Part shown: positions 7,808-14,326 of the stretch, piece by piece
How positions within the stretch are numbered: position 1 is the stretch's first letter
Layout: every line of letters begins with the position of its first letter
Origin: Pseudonocardia sp.
Lineage (GTDB): Bacteria; Actinomycetota; Actinomycetes; Mycobacteriales; Pseudonocardiaceae
DNA length: 17,862 nt
Assembly (NCBI GenBank): GCA_030147065.1
Contig: JASLAP010000635.1
Location: 1 to 17,862, forward strand
Reading direction: 5' to 3'
The notes under the pieces: model-generated
The model's input: the letters and a program-made list of their open reading frames with translations, nothing else
The model's database searches: none
What the model was told of the DNA's origin: nothing
Made by a program: the position numbers and the translations under genes

Positions 7808-8704
7808 GACGTGCGGGTGCAGGACCTGCGCTACTTCGTGGCCGTCGCCGAGGAGCTGAGCTTCACCCGGGCCGCCGAGCGGCTGTTCGTGTCCCAGCCG
7901 GCGCTGTCCAAGCAGATCCGCCAGCTCGAGCAGACCCTGCGGGTCGCGCTGTTCGACCGGGACCGGCGCGCGGTGGCGCTGACCGCGGCCGGAGCCACCC
8001 TGCTGCCCCGGGCCCGCGACATCATCCGGCGCTGGGACGAGGCCGGGCGCGCGGTCGCCGCCGCGGCCTCGGCCGCCGAGCACCTGCTGACCGTCGGGTT
8101 CCAGACCCGGATCGGCCGCGACCTGGTCCCGCTGGTCAGCGCCCGGCTGCGCGAGGTGCTACCGGACTGGCAGCTGCGCTTCCGGCAGGTCACCTGGCGC
8201 GACCCGACCGTCGGGCTGGCCGGCGGCGGCACCGACGTCGCCGTGGCCTGGCTGCCCGTCCCGGCGTCCGGGGCGCTGTCCTGGACGGTGGTCAGCACCG
8301 AGGACCGCTGGGTGGCGCTGCCGCCCGGGCACCGGCTCGCCGAGCTGGACGTGGTGCCGTTCGCCGAGCTGGCCGACGAGCCGTTCATCGCCCTGCCCCG
8401 CTCGGCGGGGCCGATGCGGGAGTTCTGGCTGGCCACCGCGGAGCGCGGCGCGCCGGCCCGGGTGGTGGCCGAGGCGGAGACCGCCGAGGAGACCTTCGAG
8501 GCCGTGGCCTCCGGGCTCGGGGTGGCCCTGCTCGCGGCCGGCAACGCCGCCATCTACGCCCGCGACGACCTCGTCCACCGCCCGGTCTCCGGGCTCGCGC
8601 CGAGCGAGCTGGCGGTGGTCTGGCGGACCGGCGACGACCGGGAGGCCGTCCGGCTGGTCGTCGACGCCTGCCGGGTCTGCCTGCACGTCACCGGCGCCGC
8701 CTGA
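7805..8704 (+). CDS. LysR-family transcriptional regulator
   Basis: A 299-residue regulator of normal LysR length. The N-terminal winged helix-turn-helix (about 5-64) is classic: LRYFVAVAEELSFTRAAERL followed by VSQPALSKQIRQLEQ and the wing LFDRDRRAVALTAAG. Residues ~90-295 form the periplasmic-binding-like effector domain, which would bind a small coinducer. Divergent orientation from the MFS exporter suggests it controls export in response to that effector, and probably its own expression. The ATG start lacks a ribosome site and may be leaderless. The effector cannot be deduced. Confidence 0.95.
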   Translation: MDVRVQDLRYFVAVAEELSFTRAAERLFVSQPALSKQIRQLEQTLRVALFDRDRRAVALTAAGATLLPRARDIIRRWDEAGRAVAAAASAAEHLLTVGFQTRIGRDLVPLVSARLREVLPDWQLRFRQVTWRDPTVGLAGGGTDVAVAWLPVPASGALSWTVVSTEDRWVALPPGHRLAELDVVPFAELADEPFIALPRSAGPMREFWLATAERGAPARVVAEAETAEETFEAVASGLGVALLAAGNAAIYARDDLVHRPVSGLAPSELAVVWRTGDDREAVRLVVDACRVCLHVTGAA

Positions 8705-8728
8705 GCACCATCGTGTCCGGGGGTCGGG

Positions 8729-9139
8729 TCAATCGGACGCCGTTCCCCGGTGTTCCGGCGCGTCGCGGAGGTCGAACCGGCGGGTGGCCGACTCGATCTC
8801 GTGCACGTGCTGCTCGGACCAGTCGCGGATCGCGTCCATCAGCTCGGCGACGCCCAGTCCCAGCTCGGTGAGCCGGTACTCCACCCGCGGTGGCACCGTC
8901 GGGTGCACCGTGCGTTCCACGAGCCCGTGCCGCTCCAGGCGGCGCAGGGTCTGGGTGAGCATCTTCTGGGTGATGCCGTCGAGCCGGCGACGCAGCTCCG
9001 AGAACCGGAGCGTGCCCGGGCGCAGCGCGCCGACGGCCAGGCACACCCACTTGTTCGCCAGCACGTCGAGCACGGCCCGGGACGTGCACTCCCGCCGGAA
9101 GGCGTCGGCGGCGGTCGAGGGCTGCAGGGAAGTACCCAT
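8729..9139 (-). CDS. HxlR/DUF24-family winged-helix regulator (copy 1)
   Basis: The 136-residue protein has the HxlR domain at about 18-112: CTSRAVLDVLANKWVCLAVGAL, FSELRRRLDGITQKMLTQTL, then the wing GLVERTVHPTVPPRVEYRLT. HxlR proteins act as dimers, and several (HypR, YodB, QorR) respond to quinones, aldehydes or disulfide stress through an N-terminal Cys; a Cys just before the first helix (RRECTSRAVL, Cys18) sits in the expected place. It diverges from the SDR gene, with four GTAC half-sites between them, so it probably controls the SDR and itself. The second HxlR protein at 10524 is closely similar through the wing. Confidence 0.94.
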   Translation of the reverse strand: MGTSLQPSTAADAFRRECTSRAVLDVLANKWVCLAVGALRPGTLRFSELRRRLDGITQKMLTQTLRRLERHGLVERTVHPTVPPRVEYRLTELGLGVAELMDAIRDWSEQHVHEIESATRRFDLRDAPEHRGTASD

Positions 9140-9184
9140 GAGGTACCTGAGTACCAGAAAGGTGCCTACTTCACAGTGGGTACC
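9132..9184. promoter_or_regulatory. GTAC-rich operator between HxlR and SDR genes
   Basis: Four GTAC tetramers occur at 9132, 9143, 9151 and 9180, two of them within the perfect palindrome GGTACC (9142-9147 and 9179-9184). They cover the HxlR start codon and the divergent promoter region. Such A/T-containing palindromes stand out in this GC-rich DNA. GTAC-type half-sites have been reported for some HxlR proteins, so binding by the adjacent regulator is the simplest reading. Confidence 0.6.
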
Positions 9185-9249
9185 ACGGCAGAGCAGGGTG
9201 GACGCCGGAGCGAGGGCGCGACGGCCCCGCCGGATCGGGAGGAGGCACC

Positions 9250-9912
9250 ATGTCCGGACTGATCGTCGTGGGCGTCGGGCCGGGGATCGGGAGCGCGGTG
9301 GCGCGGAGGTTCGCCCGCGAGGGCCTGCCGGTCGGGCTGGTCGCCCGGTCCCGGGCCACCGTGGACGCGGCAGCGGCCGGGCTCGCCACCGGCGAGGTGC
9401 ACGGCGCCGCCGCCGACGCCGCCGACGAGACCGCCCTGCGTGCCGCGCTGGACGCGCTCGTCGGCCGGCTCGGCGTGCCCGACGCCGTCGTCTACAACGC
9501 GGCGGTCATCCGCGCCGACGGGATCGGCGACCTGGACGCCGCCGGGCATCTGCGCTCCTACGCCACCAACGTCGTCGGCGCGTTGACCACGGCCGCACAC
9601 CTCCTGCCCGCCATGGCCGCGGCCGGGCACGGGAGCTTCCTGCTCACCGGCGGGATGCCGGTCCCGGTGCCCGAGGTCGTCAGCCTGTCGCTGGGCAAGG
9701 CCGCGGTCCGGGCGCTGACCGAGCTGCTCGCCGCGCAGTACGGGCCGGCCGGTGTGCACGTCGCCACGGTGACCGTCGCCGGGGCGGTCGCCCCGGGCAC
9801 GGACTTCGACCCCGACGACATCGCCGAGCACTACTGGCGGCTGCACACCCAGTCACCCGGGGCCTGGGAGCGCGAGGTCGTGCACGCCGGCCGGCCGGTC
9901 CCGGCGTCCTGA
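9250..9912 (+). CDS. SDR-family protein lacking the catalytic Tyr
   Basis: A 220-residue short-chain dehydrogenase/reductase-fold protein. The N-terminal strand and glycine loop VVGVGPGIGSAVARRFAREG (6-25) bind NAD(P); YNAAVI corresponds to the NNAG motif. In classical SDRs the active site is Ser plus YxxxK. Here the Ser position reads LLTGG and the YxxxK position reads LSLGK, so Lys is kept but Tyr is replaced by Leu. It may be a divergent oxidoreductase using another acid/base, or a nucleotide-binding sensor. ATG start with GGGAGG seven bases upstream. It is divergent from HxlR copy 1, its likely regulator, and convergent with the flavin-fold gene (six bases between stops). Confidence 0.85.
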   Translation: MSGLIVVGVGPGIGSAVARRFAREGLPVGLVARSRATVDAAAAGLATGEVHGAAADAADETALRAALDALVGRLGVPDAVVYNAAVIRADGIGDLDAAGHLRSYATNVVGALTTAAHLLPAMAAAGHGSFLLTGGMPVPVPEVVSLSLGKAAVRALTELLAAQYGPAGVHVATVTVAGAVAPGTDFDPDDIAEHYWRLHTQSPGAWEREVVHAGRPVPAS

Positions 9913-9918
9913 GCGCGG

Positions 9919-10422
9919 TCAGGGCACCCGGGGTGCCACCCGGTCCGCGGCCGGCCGCCAGATCGTGCTGCGCAGGTCACGGCCCCGGACGACCTGGATC
10001 CGCCACGGCTGCAGGCGCAGTACCGCCAGCTCCGGGTCGTCGGGATCGCGCCAGAACTGCCCGAGGTCGTAGCCCGCACCGCGCGGGGAGGTCCGCCGGT
10101 AGAGGTCCCACACGTGCCGGCGGGTCGCCGGGTCGCCGGTCCACTCGGCCACCGCGTCCACCGCCACCTGGTTCTGCTTCGGCGACCAGTAGGAGAACGT
10201 GGTGTGCGGGTTGTGCGCGAGATGCGCGTCCTTGACCGGCGTGCGGAAGGTCGCCAGCCAGCCGAGCGGGCCGGCGTCCGGATCGGGCAGCTCCCAGACC
10301 GGGATCAGCACCCGGGCCCGCGGCCGGCCCTTGCGGTCCACCGTGGTCATGGTGGCGTAGACGATGTCGCCGACGTAGCTGTCGAACTGCTCCCGGATCG
10401 CGCCGAACGATGCGACGGACAT
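9919..10422 (-). CDS. Pyridoxamine 5'-phosphate oxidase-fold (flavin split-barrel) protein
   Basis: A 167-residue split-barrel protein of the PNPOx-like superfamily, whose members bind FMN or F420 and reduce or oxidise diverse substrates. Visible: strand pattern YATMTTVDRKGRPRARVLIPVW (about 22-43), the central HLAHNPHTTFSYWSPKQNQVAVDAVAEW (about 69-96) and the C-terminal LQPWRIQVVRG typical of the family. The ATG at 10422 has GGGAG about six to seven bases upstream; the open frame extends 42 codons further without a ribosome site. It diverges from HxlR copy 2 across about 100 bp, suggesting regulation by it. Whether the cofactor is FMN or F420 cannot be decided here. Confidence 0.85.
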   Translation of the reverse strand: MSVASFGAIREQFDSYVGDIVYATMTTVDRKGRPRARVLIPVWELPDPDAGPLGWLATFRTPVKDAHLAHNPHTTFSYWSPKQNQVAVDAVAEWTGDPATRRHVWDLYRRTSPRGAGYDLGQFWRDPDDPELAVLRLQPWRIQVVRGRDLRSTIWRPAADRVAPRVP

Positions 10423-10523
10423 GGCTGCTCCCTCTCCCGGGACACCGCGCCCACCCCCGGTTGCGCGGCGGGCGGTCGGTTCCTCGTTGTTACCGGCAGA
10501 ACTTTCGGGCACCATCGGGGATC

Positions 10524-11021
10524 GTGGAAGACGGCACCTCCGGGTCACTCGGTTCCTGTGCGGATACCGGCGACCACGCCTACGACGTCCTGCAGTGGGA
10601 CACCCGCGAGGACTGCGAGGTCCGTCAGATCCTGGACCGGATCGCCGACAAGTGGTCGCTGCTGGCCATCGCCCTGCTCGACCGGCGCCCGCTGCGGTTC
10701 ACCGAGCTGCGCCGCGCCATCGACGGCATCAGCCAGCGGATGCTCACCCGCACCCTGCGCCACCTGGAGCGCGACGGGCTGGTCAGCCGCACGGTGCACC
10801 CCACCGTGCCGCCCCGGGTCGATTACGCGCTGACCCCGCTCGGCGCCACCCTGCACACGACGATCCGGGCGCTGGTGGTGTGGACCGAGGGCCACCAGAA
10901 CGAGATCGCGACCGCGCGCGCGGCCTACGACCGGCGGATCGCGGCCGAGCAGGAGCAGGCGGCGGCCGACGCGGCCGAGCGGGACGCCGTCGCCCGCGAG
11001 GTGCTCTCCCGGACCAGGTAG
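10524..11021 (+). CDS. HxlR/DUF24-family winged-helix regulator (copy 2)
   Basis: About 165 residues from the GTG at 10524. The HxlR domain spans about 32-130: CEVRQILDRIADKWSLLAIALL, FTELRRAIDGISQRMLTRTLRHL, then GLVSRTVHPTVPPRVDYALT. A Cys (REDCEVRQIL) occupies the redox-sensing position used in some HxlR proteins; another Cys lies nearer the N-terminus. A charged, Ala/Glu-rich helical tail (about 135-165) is absent from copy 1. The start is uncertain: the upstream GGGG is weak, and the frame stays open to 10410. It diverges from the PNPOx-fold gene, its probable target. No GTAC palindromes are seen here, so its operator probably differs from that of copy 1. Confidence 0.9.
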   Translation: MEDGTSGSLGSCADTGDHAYDVLQWDTREDCEVRQILDRIADKWSLLAIALLDRRPLRFTELRRAIDGISQRMLTRTLRHLERDGLVSRTVHPTVPPRVDYALTPLGATLHTTIRALVVWTEGHQNEIATARAAYDRRIAAEQEQAAADAAERDAVAREVLSRTR

Positions 11022-11137
11022 GGCCCGTCCTCGGCCCGCATCGCCGACCGGGTGGTGGGCCCGCATCGCAGGCCGCCGGATGACCCGGCCGCGACCGGGT
11101 ATCCGGGTGATCGACGGCGGCCGGCGAGGAGGACACG

Positions 11138-11887
11138 GTGACGATCACGGGTGAGCCGATGACCGGGGTGCACCCGGTGACGGCGCTGCTGACCGGCGTG
11201 GCCGACCTGTGCGGCCGGGCGAACGCCCTGCCCGGCGCGCTGTTCGGCCGCCCCCGGCCGCCCGAGGCCGTCCGCTCGACCTGGTACGGCGAAGGGCCCG
11301 TGGTGCTCGTCGGCGGGTTCGGTACCACCGACTACGGGCTGCGGCCGATGCGGCGCTGGTTGGAACACCTGGGGTACGACGTCACGGTGCACACCGCGGG
11401 GATCGGCACCGGCTGCGGCGGGCGCAGCGTCGAGACGGTGCGCCGGGTGATCGACCGGACCGACGACGGCGACGGGGTGCGGATCGTCGCGCACAGCCGC
11501 GGCGGGCAGTTCGCCCGGGCCGCGACGGTGGCCGGCGCCCCGGTCCGGGCGCTGGTGACGCTCGGATCGCCGTTCGACCTGTTCCGGATGAGCGCCCCGG
11601 TGTTCGCCGCGGCCACCCTGGTCGGCGCGGCCGGCAGCCTGGGCCTGCCCGGCCTGGCGAGCCTGGCCTGCCTGCGCGGGCCGTGCTGCCGGGAGTTCCG
11701 CGACGCGCAGCGCGCCCCGGTCACGGTGCCGTTCACCTCGGTGTACACCCGCGGCGACCGGGTGGTGCCGTGGTCGGCGTCGCTGGACGACGGGGCGACG
11801 AACGTCGAGGTGACCGGCGGGCACCTGGCCCTGCTCGACCGCCCCGACTCGCTGAGCGCGGTCGCCGAGGGGCTCGCCGCGGCCTGA
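11138..11887 (+). CDS. Alpha/beta-hydrolase fold protein (lipase/esterase-like)
   Basis: A 249-residue single-domain alpha/beta hydrolase. The oxyanion-side VVLVGGFGTTDYGLRPMRRWLEHLGY (about 55-80) resembles bacterial lipases. The nucleophile elbow is AHSRG with Ser120 (Ala in place of the first Gly). The probable triad partners are Asp207 (YTRGDRVVPW) and His229 (VTGGHLALL). There is no signal peptide, so it is probably cytoplasmic. The GTG start has GAGGAGG six bases upstream. GGGTAT lies at 11097-11102, about 36 nt before the start. It heads the plus-strand stress block and may act on lipid esters or a cell-wall ester, but no substrate is evident. Confidence 0.85.
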   Translation: MTITGEPMTGVHPVTALLTGVADLCGRANALPGALFGRPRPPEAVRSTWYGEGPVVLVGGFGTTDYGLRPMRRWLEHLGYDVTVHTAGIGTGCGGRSVETVRRVIDRTDDGDGVRIVAHSRGGQFARAATVAGAPVRALVTLGSPFDLFRMSAPVFAAATLVGAAGSLGLPGLASLACLRGPCCREFRDAQRAPVTVPFTSVYTRGDRVVPWSASLDDGATNVEVTGGHLALLDRPDSLSAVAEGLAAA

Positions 11888-11919
11888 GCCGCCGCCGCTG
11901 CCGGAGGACCCCCGTCGAC

Positions 11920-11933
11920 GGGCCCTCGGTCCC
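11920..11933. promoter_or_regulatory. DosR-box-like palindrome upstream of the DUF1918 gene
   Basis: GGGCCCTCGGTCCC; on the minus strand it reads GGGACCGAGGGCCC. It matches the layout of the DosR/DevR box core (GGGACT-N2-AGTCCC). The site lies 76 bases before the DUF1918 start. It shares the GGGACC-N2-SGRCCC consensus with the sites at 14800 and 15813. Confidence 0.5.
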
Positions 11934-12009
11934 GTGGATCGGGGCCGGACCGCCCTGCCGCCCCGCCCCACCGGCGGCGATCGTGGAGTGGACAGGAGAG
12001 GTGGTTGCC

Positions 12010-12263
12010 GTGGCGGAGAGCACCGACACGCAGCCCGTGGAGGCCGGCGACTGGCTGGTCGTCCCGGGACCGCTCAACGAGCACCGCTGGCGGTGGGGCC
12101 GGATCACCGGCGTGCTGCCCGGCCCGACGCGGTCCGCTACCGCGTCCGCTGGCTCGGCGACGTGCACGACTCGGTCGTCCTGCCGCCGGAGGGCGCGCGG
12201 GTGGAGAAGGCCGCGGACTGGCCGGAACCGGCCGGTGACGCGATCGGCGTGTGGCCGGGCTGA
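12010..12263 (+). pseudogene. DUF1918 family protein, interrupted by an apparent one-base frameshift
   Basis: The first part (from GTG 12010, with AGGAGAGG about seven bases upstream) reads VEAGDWLVVPGPLNEHRWRW and onward to TGVLPG, the start of a DUF1918 domain. Near 12118-12127 (CCCGGCCCGACG) the family match continues in another frame: DAVRYRVRWLGDVHDSVVLP, ending at TGA 12261-12263. Restoring one base would give a protein of about 84 residues, normal for the family, which includes the DosR-regulated Rv0569 of M. tuberculosis. The error lies in a C/G run, so a sequencing mistake is as likely as a real mutation. No slippery sequence suggests programmed shifting. The role of DUF1918 is unknown; it is a small SH3-like beta fold. 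Confidence 0.8.
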
Positions 12264-12287
12264 CCGCCCGGTCGCCGGAGAGGAGCC

Positions 12288-12686
12288 GTGACGATGCTCG
12301 TCCAGGACGTGATGACCCGGCAGGTGGTCACGGTCAACCCGGAGACCCCGATCGCGACGGCCGTCGCGCTGGCCACCGGCCGCGGGTTCACCGCGCTGCC
12401 GGTGGTCGACGCCGCCGGTGAGCTGGTGGGTCTGGTCACCGAGGCCGACCTGCTGCGCGACCGCGCCGGCGACGAACCCGCCGCCGGGCGGCCGACCCGG
12501 GTGGACCAGGTGATGACCACCCAGGTGCTCACCGTGGCGCCGGCGACCGACCTCGCCGAGGTGGTCCGCCGGATGCAGCGGCTGGGGATCCGCTCGATGC
12601 CGGTGGTCCGGGCCAGCGCGGGGCTGGTCGGGATCGTCAGCCGGCGCGACGTGCTGGCCGCGACCGGGGAGCGCGACCGATCATGA
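12288..12686 (+). CDS. Tandem CBS-domain protein (Hrp1-like)
   Basis: A 132-residue protein made of two CBS motifs (about 1-60 and 70-128): VQDVMTRQVVTVNPETPIAT...LPVVDAAGELVGLVTEADLL, then VDQVMTTQVLTVAPATDLAEV...SMPVVRASAGLVGIVSRRDV. CBS pairs bind adenosyl ligands such as AMP, ATP or SAM. Free-standing pairs of this size include Hrp1 (Rv2626c), a DosR-regulon protein. The start is GTG 12288 or the ATG two codons later; AGGAG at 12281-12285 fits the ATG slightly better. Its stop overlaps the next gene's ATG (ATGA), implying translational coupling. It follows the DUF1918 gene by 24 bases and is probably in the same operon. Confidence 0.9.
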   Translation: MTMLVQDVMTRQVVTVNPETPIATAVALATGRGFTALPVVDAAGELVGLVTEADLLRDRAGDEPAAGRPTRVDQVMTTQVLTVAPATDLAEVVRRMQRLGIRSMPVVRASAGLVGIVSRRDVLAATGERDRS

Positions 12687-12889
12687 CCACGCTGCCGACC
12701 GGGGCCCCCGGGTCGGCGGACCGGTTCGACCGGCGCGGCTCCGGCGCGGACCTGCGCGGGCTGCGCCGGCGGTGGATCGTCCGGGTGACGGCGGGGGAGT
12801 TCGTCGGGTTCGCGCTGACCGCCGCCGCGGCGTCCGCGGTGCAGCTCGCCGCACCGGTCGCGCTCCGGCTGGCCCGTTCGGGTCAGTGA
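12683..12889 (+). CDS. Small membrane protein of unknown function
   Basis: A 68-residue product, translationally coupled to the CBS gene by a 4-base ATGA overlap. The N-terminal 30 residues are hydrophilic and Arg/Asp-rich (DRFDRRGSGADLRGLRRRW). Then comes one hydrophobic stretch of about 25 residues (TAGEFVGFALTAAAASAVQL and a little beyond) and a short basic tail. A single helix with an Arg cluster before it suggests the N-terminus stays in the cytoplasm. No family is recognised. Coupling suggests it partners the CBS protein at the membrane; this is inference. Confidence 0.7.
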   Translation: MTTLPTGAPGSADRFDRRGSGADLRGLRRRWIVRVTAGEFVGFALTAAAASAVQLAAPVALRLARSGQ

Positions 12890-12908
12890 CAGGGCCTTTC
12901 GGCCCTGT
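12889..12908 (+). terminator. Intrinsic terminator after the CBS/membrane-protein operon
   Basis: ACAGGGCC (12889-12896), loop TTTC, then GGCCCTGT (12901-12908): a perfect 8-bp stem followed by a T-rich stretch (TCCTCCCTCATTCCTCT). It begins on the last base of the stop codon. Confidence 0.75.
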
Positions 12909-12970
12909 TCCTCCCTCATTCCTCTGCGGTGGACTACGCCAAGGGACGATCAGAGGCTCAGGAGACCGAC

Positions 12971-13294
12971 ATGGCCCGCTGCACGACTGTCTCGGTGATT
13001 CTCAGTGATGGCGCGAACGCCGTCCTCGTCGTCGACGGACGGGTGGACGCGGACGCCGTCCGACAGGTCGAGGGCCTGCTCGCGGCGGCGGTCGGAGCCG
13101 GGGCCCGGCACGTGATCGTCGACCTGTCCGGCGCCCGGGAGGTGCCCGAGGACCTGCTGGACGGGTTGCTGGCGGCGTCCTGGGGGCTGGCCGAGCGGGG
13201 TGGTTGGCTGCTGGTCGAGGGCGCCGAGGAGACCGACCCCGCCGCGGGGCTGCTGGACGCCTTCCGGGCCTACCGCGAGGCGGTCCCGGCCTGA
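12971..13294 (+). CDS. STAS-domain-like protein without the phospho-acceptor Ser
   Basis: A 107-residue single-domain protein with the strand-helix pattern of STAS/anti-sigma-factor antagonists: NAVLVVDGRVDADAVRQVEG, then GARHVIVDLSGAREVPEDLLDGLL and GGWLLVEG. In classical SpoIIAA/RsbV proteins the DLSG strand is followed by D-S-S/T-G with a phosphorylated Ser; here that stretch reads EDLLDGL, so the phospho-site is missing. It may act constitutively or bind another partner. ATG 12971 has AGGAG seven bases upstream; an in-frame GTG at 12929 is less likely. It follows a terminator, so it has its own promoter. The STAS assignment rests on pattern and length, so moderate certainty. Confidence 0.65.
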   Translation: MARCTTVSVILSDGANAVLVVDGRVDADAVRQVEGLLAAAVGAGARHVIVDLSGAREVPEDLLDGLLAASWGLAERGGWLLVEGAEETDPAAGLLDAFRAYREAVPA

Positions 13295-13313
13295 CCGGAC
13301 CCGCGGTCCCGTC
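13293..13313. terminator. Short hairpin at the end of the STAS-like gene
   Basis: GAC-C-GGACC (13293-13301) can pair with GGTCC-C-GTC (13305-13313) around CGC, with one internal mismatch. It overlaps the stop codon in the convergent gap between the STAS-like gene and the minus-strand USP gene. No U-tract follows. Confidence 0.3.
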
Positions 13314-13441
13314 CGCCGGGGCGGCCTGCGGTCGAGCAGCGGCCGGCCCCGCTTGTCCGTGGTGTCGTTTCCTCCCGGCTTCCCGGCCTCCGGAGCTGGT
13401 CCGGGCGGGCGATGGATCGGTCGGGGGTCGGCGGGGAGGGC

Positions 13442-14326
13442 TTACGGGATCGGTACCGCCCAGCCGTGGGCGCGGCTCGGCAGCCATCCCGTCCGCGGCG
13501 GGCCGTCCCCGGATACCACGGCCACCGGGCAGGCTGCGCCGCGCAGCAGGGCGTCGACCGGGGAGCCGGCCAGGCCGGCCAGCAGCGTGCCGCGTTCCGA
13601 CCGGCCCACCACCATCAGCTGGGCCTTGACCGAGAGCGCGAGCAGGAGGTCGTCGGCGCGGTCCTGGGCGACGATCGTCTGCACCGGCACCTCGGGGTGC
13701 ACGATGCGCCGCGCGGAGAGCGCCATCTCCAGGTCCTCGCGGGCCCGGTTCTCGGCCCGGTCCCAGCGGGCGATCCGCTCCGGTCGCAGCCGGGCCAGGT
13801 CGATCGCCGGGTCGTCCCAGGTGCGCACGGCGATGAGCCGGACGCGGCGCTCGGCGGCAGCCCGGAAGGCCAGGTCGATCACCTGGTCGTCGGTCCACGG
13901 GGCCACGCCGACGACCACCGGGGCGCCGGGGGTGGTGCGCCGCTCGGGCACCACGACGACCGGCGAGTACGCCGCGGCGATCACCGCGCCCAGGTCGGGC
14001 AGGTCGGCGGGCAGTACGACGGCGGCCGCCAGCGCGGAGTGCGCCCGTACCACGTCGACAGCGCGCCCGGTCCGGGCACGGGTGGACAGCGGGAGTCCCG
14101 GGACCGCGTCCCGCAGCAGGGACAGCGCCCGGTCCAACCCGGCCGGTCCGGCGGGTGCATCGGTGTCGGGATCGTCGCGGGTCACCAGGACCTCCAGCGG
14201 GGCGCCGCGCCGGCGCGCCTCGGCGGCCGCCCAGCGCAGCGCCGCCCGGCTCCGGCGGGGGCCGGTCAGCACGGCGATGGCGGCGGTCCCGGGGGCCGGC
14301 TCGCGGGGCGGGGTGGGGACGGTCAT
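13442..14326 (-). CDS. Tandem universal stress protein (UspA family), degenerate first half
   Basis: The 294-residue protein has two Usp-like halves (about 14-126 and 134-270). The second half has the fuller pattern: VVVGVAPWTDDQVIDLAFRA, then LMVVGRSERG...GLAGSPVDALLRGAACPVAVV. The ATP-binding motif G-2x-G-9x-G-S/T is partly kept: the second Gly is Glu (GRSE), but the late GS pair remains. The first half lacks the motif, so at most one nucleotide site is expected. The last ~20 residues form a short extension (GWLPSRAHGWAVPIP). ATG 14326 overlaps the upstream CBS gene's TGA by four bases, so the two are translationally coupled; GGGAGG lies eight bases upstream. Tandem Usps of this size include Rv2623, which binds ATP and slows growth. 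Confidence 0.88.
   Translation of the reverse strand: MTVPTPPREPAPGTAAIAVLTGPRRSRAALRWAAAEARRRGAPLEVLVTRDDPDTDAPAGPAGLDRALSLLRDAVPGLPLSTRARTGRAVDVVRAHSALAAAVVLPADLPDLGAVIAAAYSPVVVVPERRTTPGAPVVVGVAPWTDDQVIDLAFRAAAERRVRLIAVRTWDDPAIDLARLRPERIARWDRAENRAREDLEMALSARRIVHPEVPVQTIVAQDRADDLLLALSVKAQLMVVGRSERGTLLAGLAGSPVDALLRGAACPVAVVSGDGPPRTGWLPSRAHGWAVPIP

Noticed and set aside
6337..8871. 844-codon plus-strand open frame
   Set aside because: It is opposite the MFS gene and overlaps the LysR gene in another frame. Its composition (Arg, Gln, His, Gly, Pro) is that of GC-rich shadow frames and no family is visible.
10423..10548. Longer N-terminus for the PNPOx-fold protein
   Set aside because: The extra 42 codons are low complexity and antisense to the HxlR 5' region, and the ribosome site lies before the ATG at 10422.
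11022..11075. Repeated GGCCCGCATCGC words after HxlR copy 2
   Set aside because: Two short GC-rich copies, expected by chance at this composition, with no hairpin or conserved spacing to support a site.
12110..12130. Programmed frameshift in the DUF1918 gene
   Set aside because: No heptameric slippery sequence, stop-codon stimulus or downstream stem-loop is apparent. A one-base indel in a C/G run is simpler.
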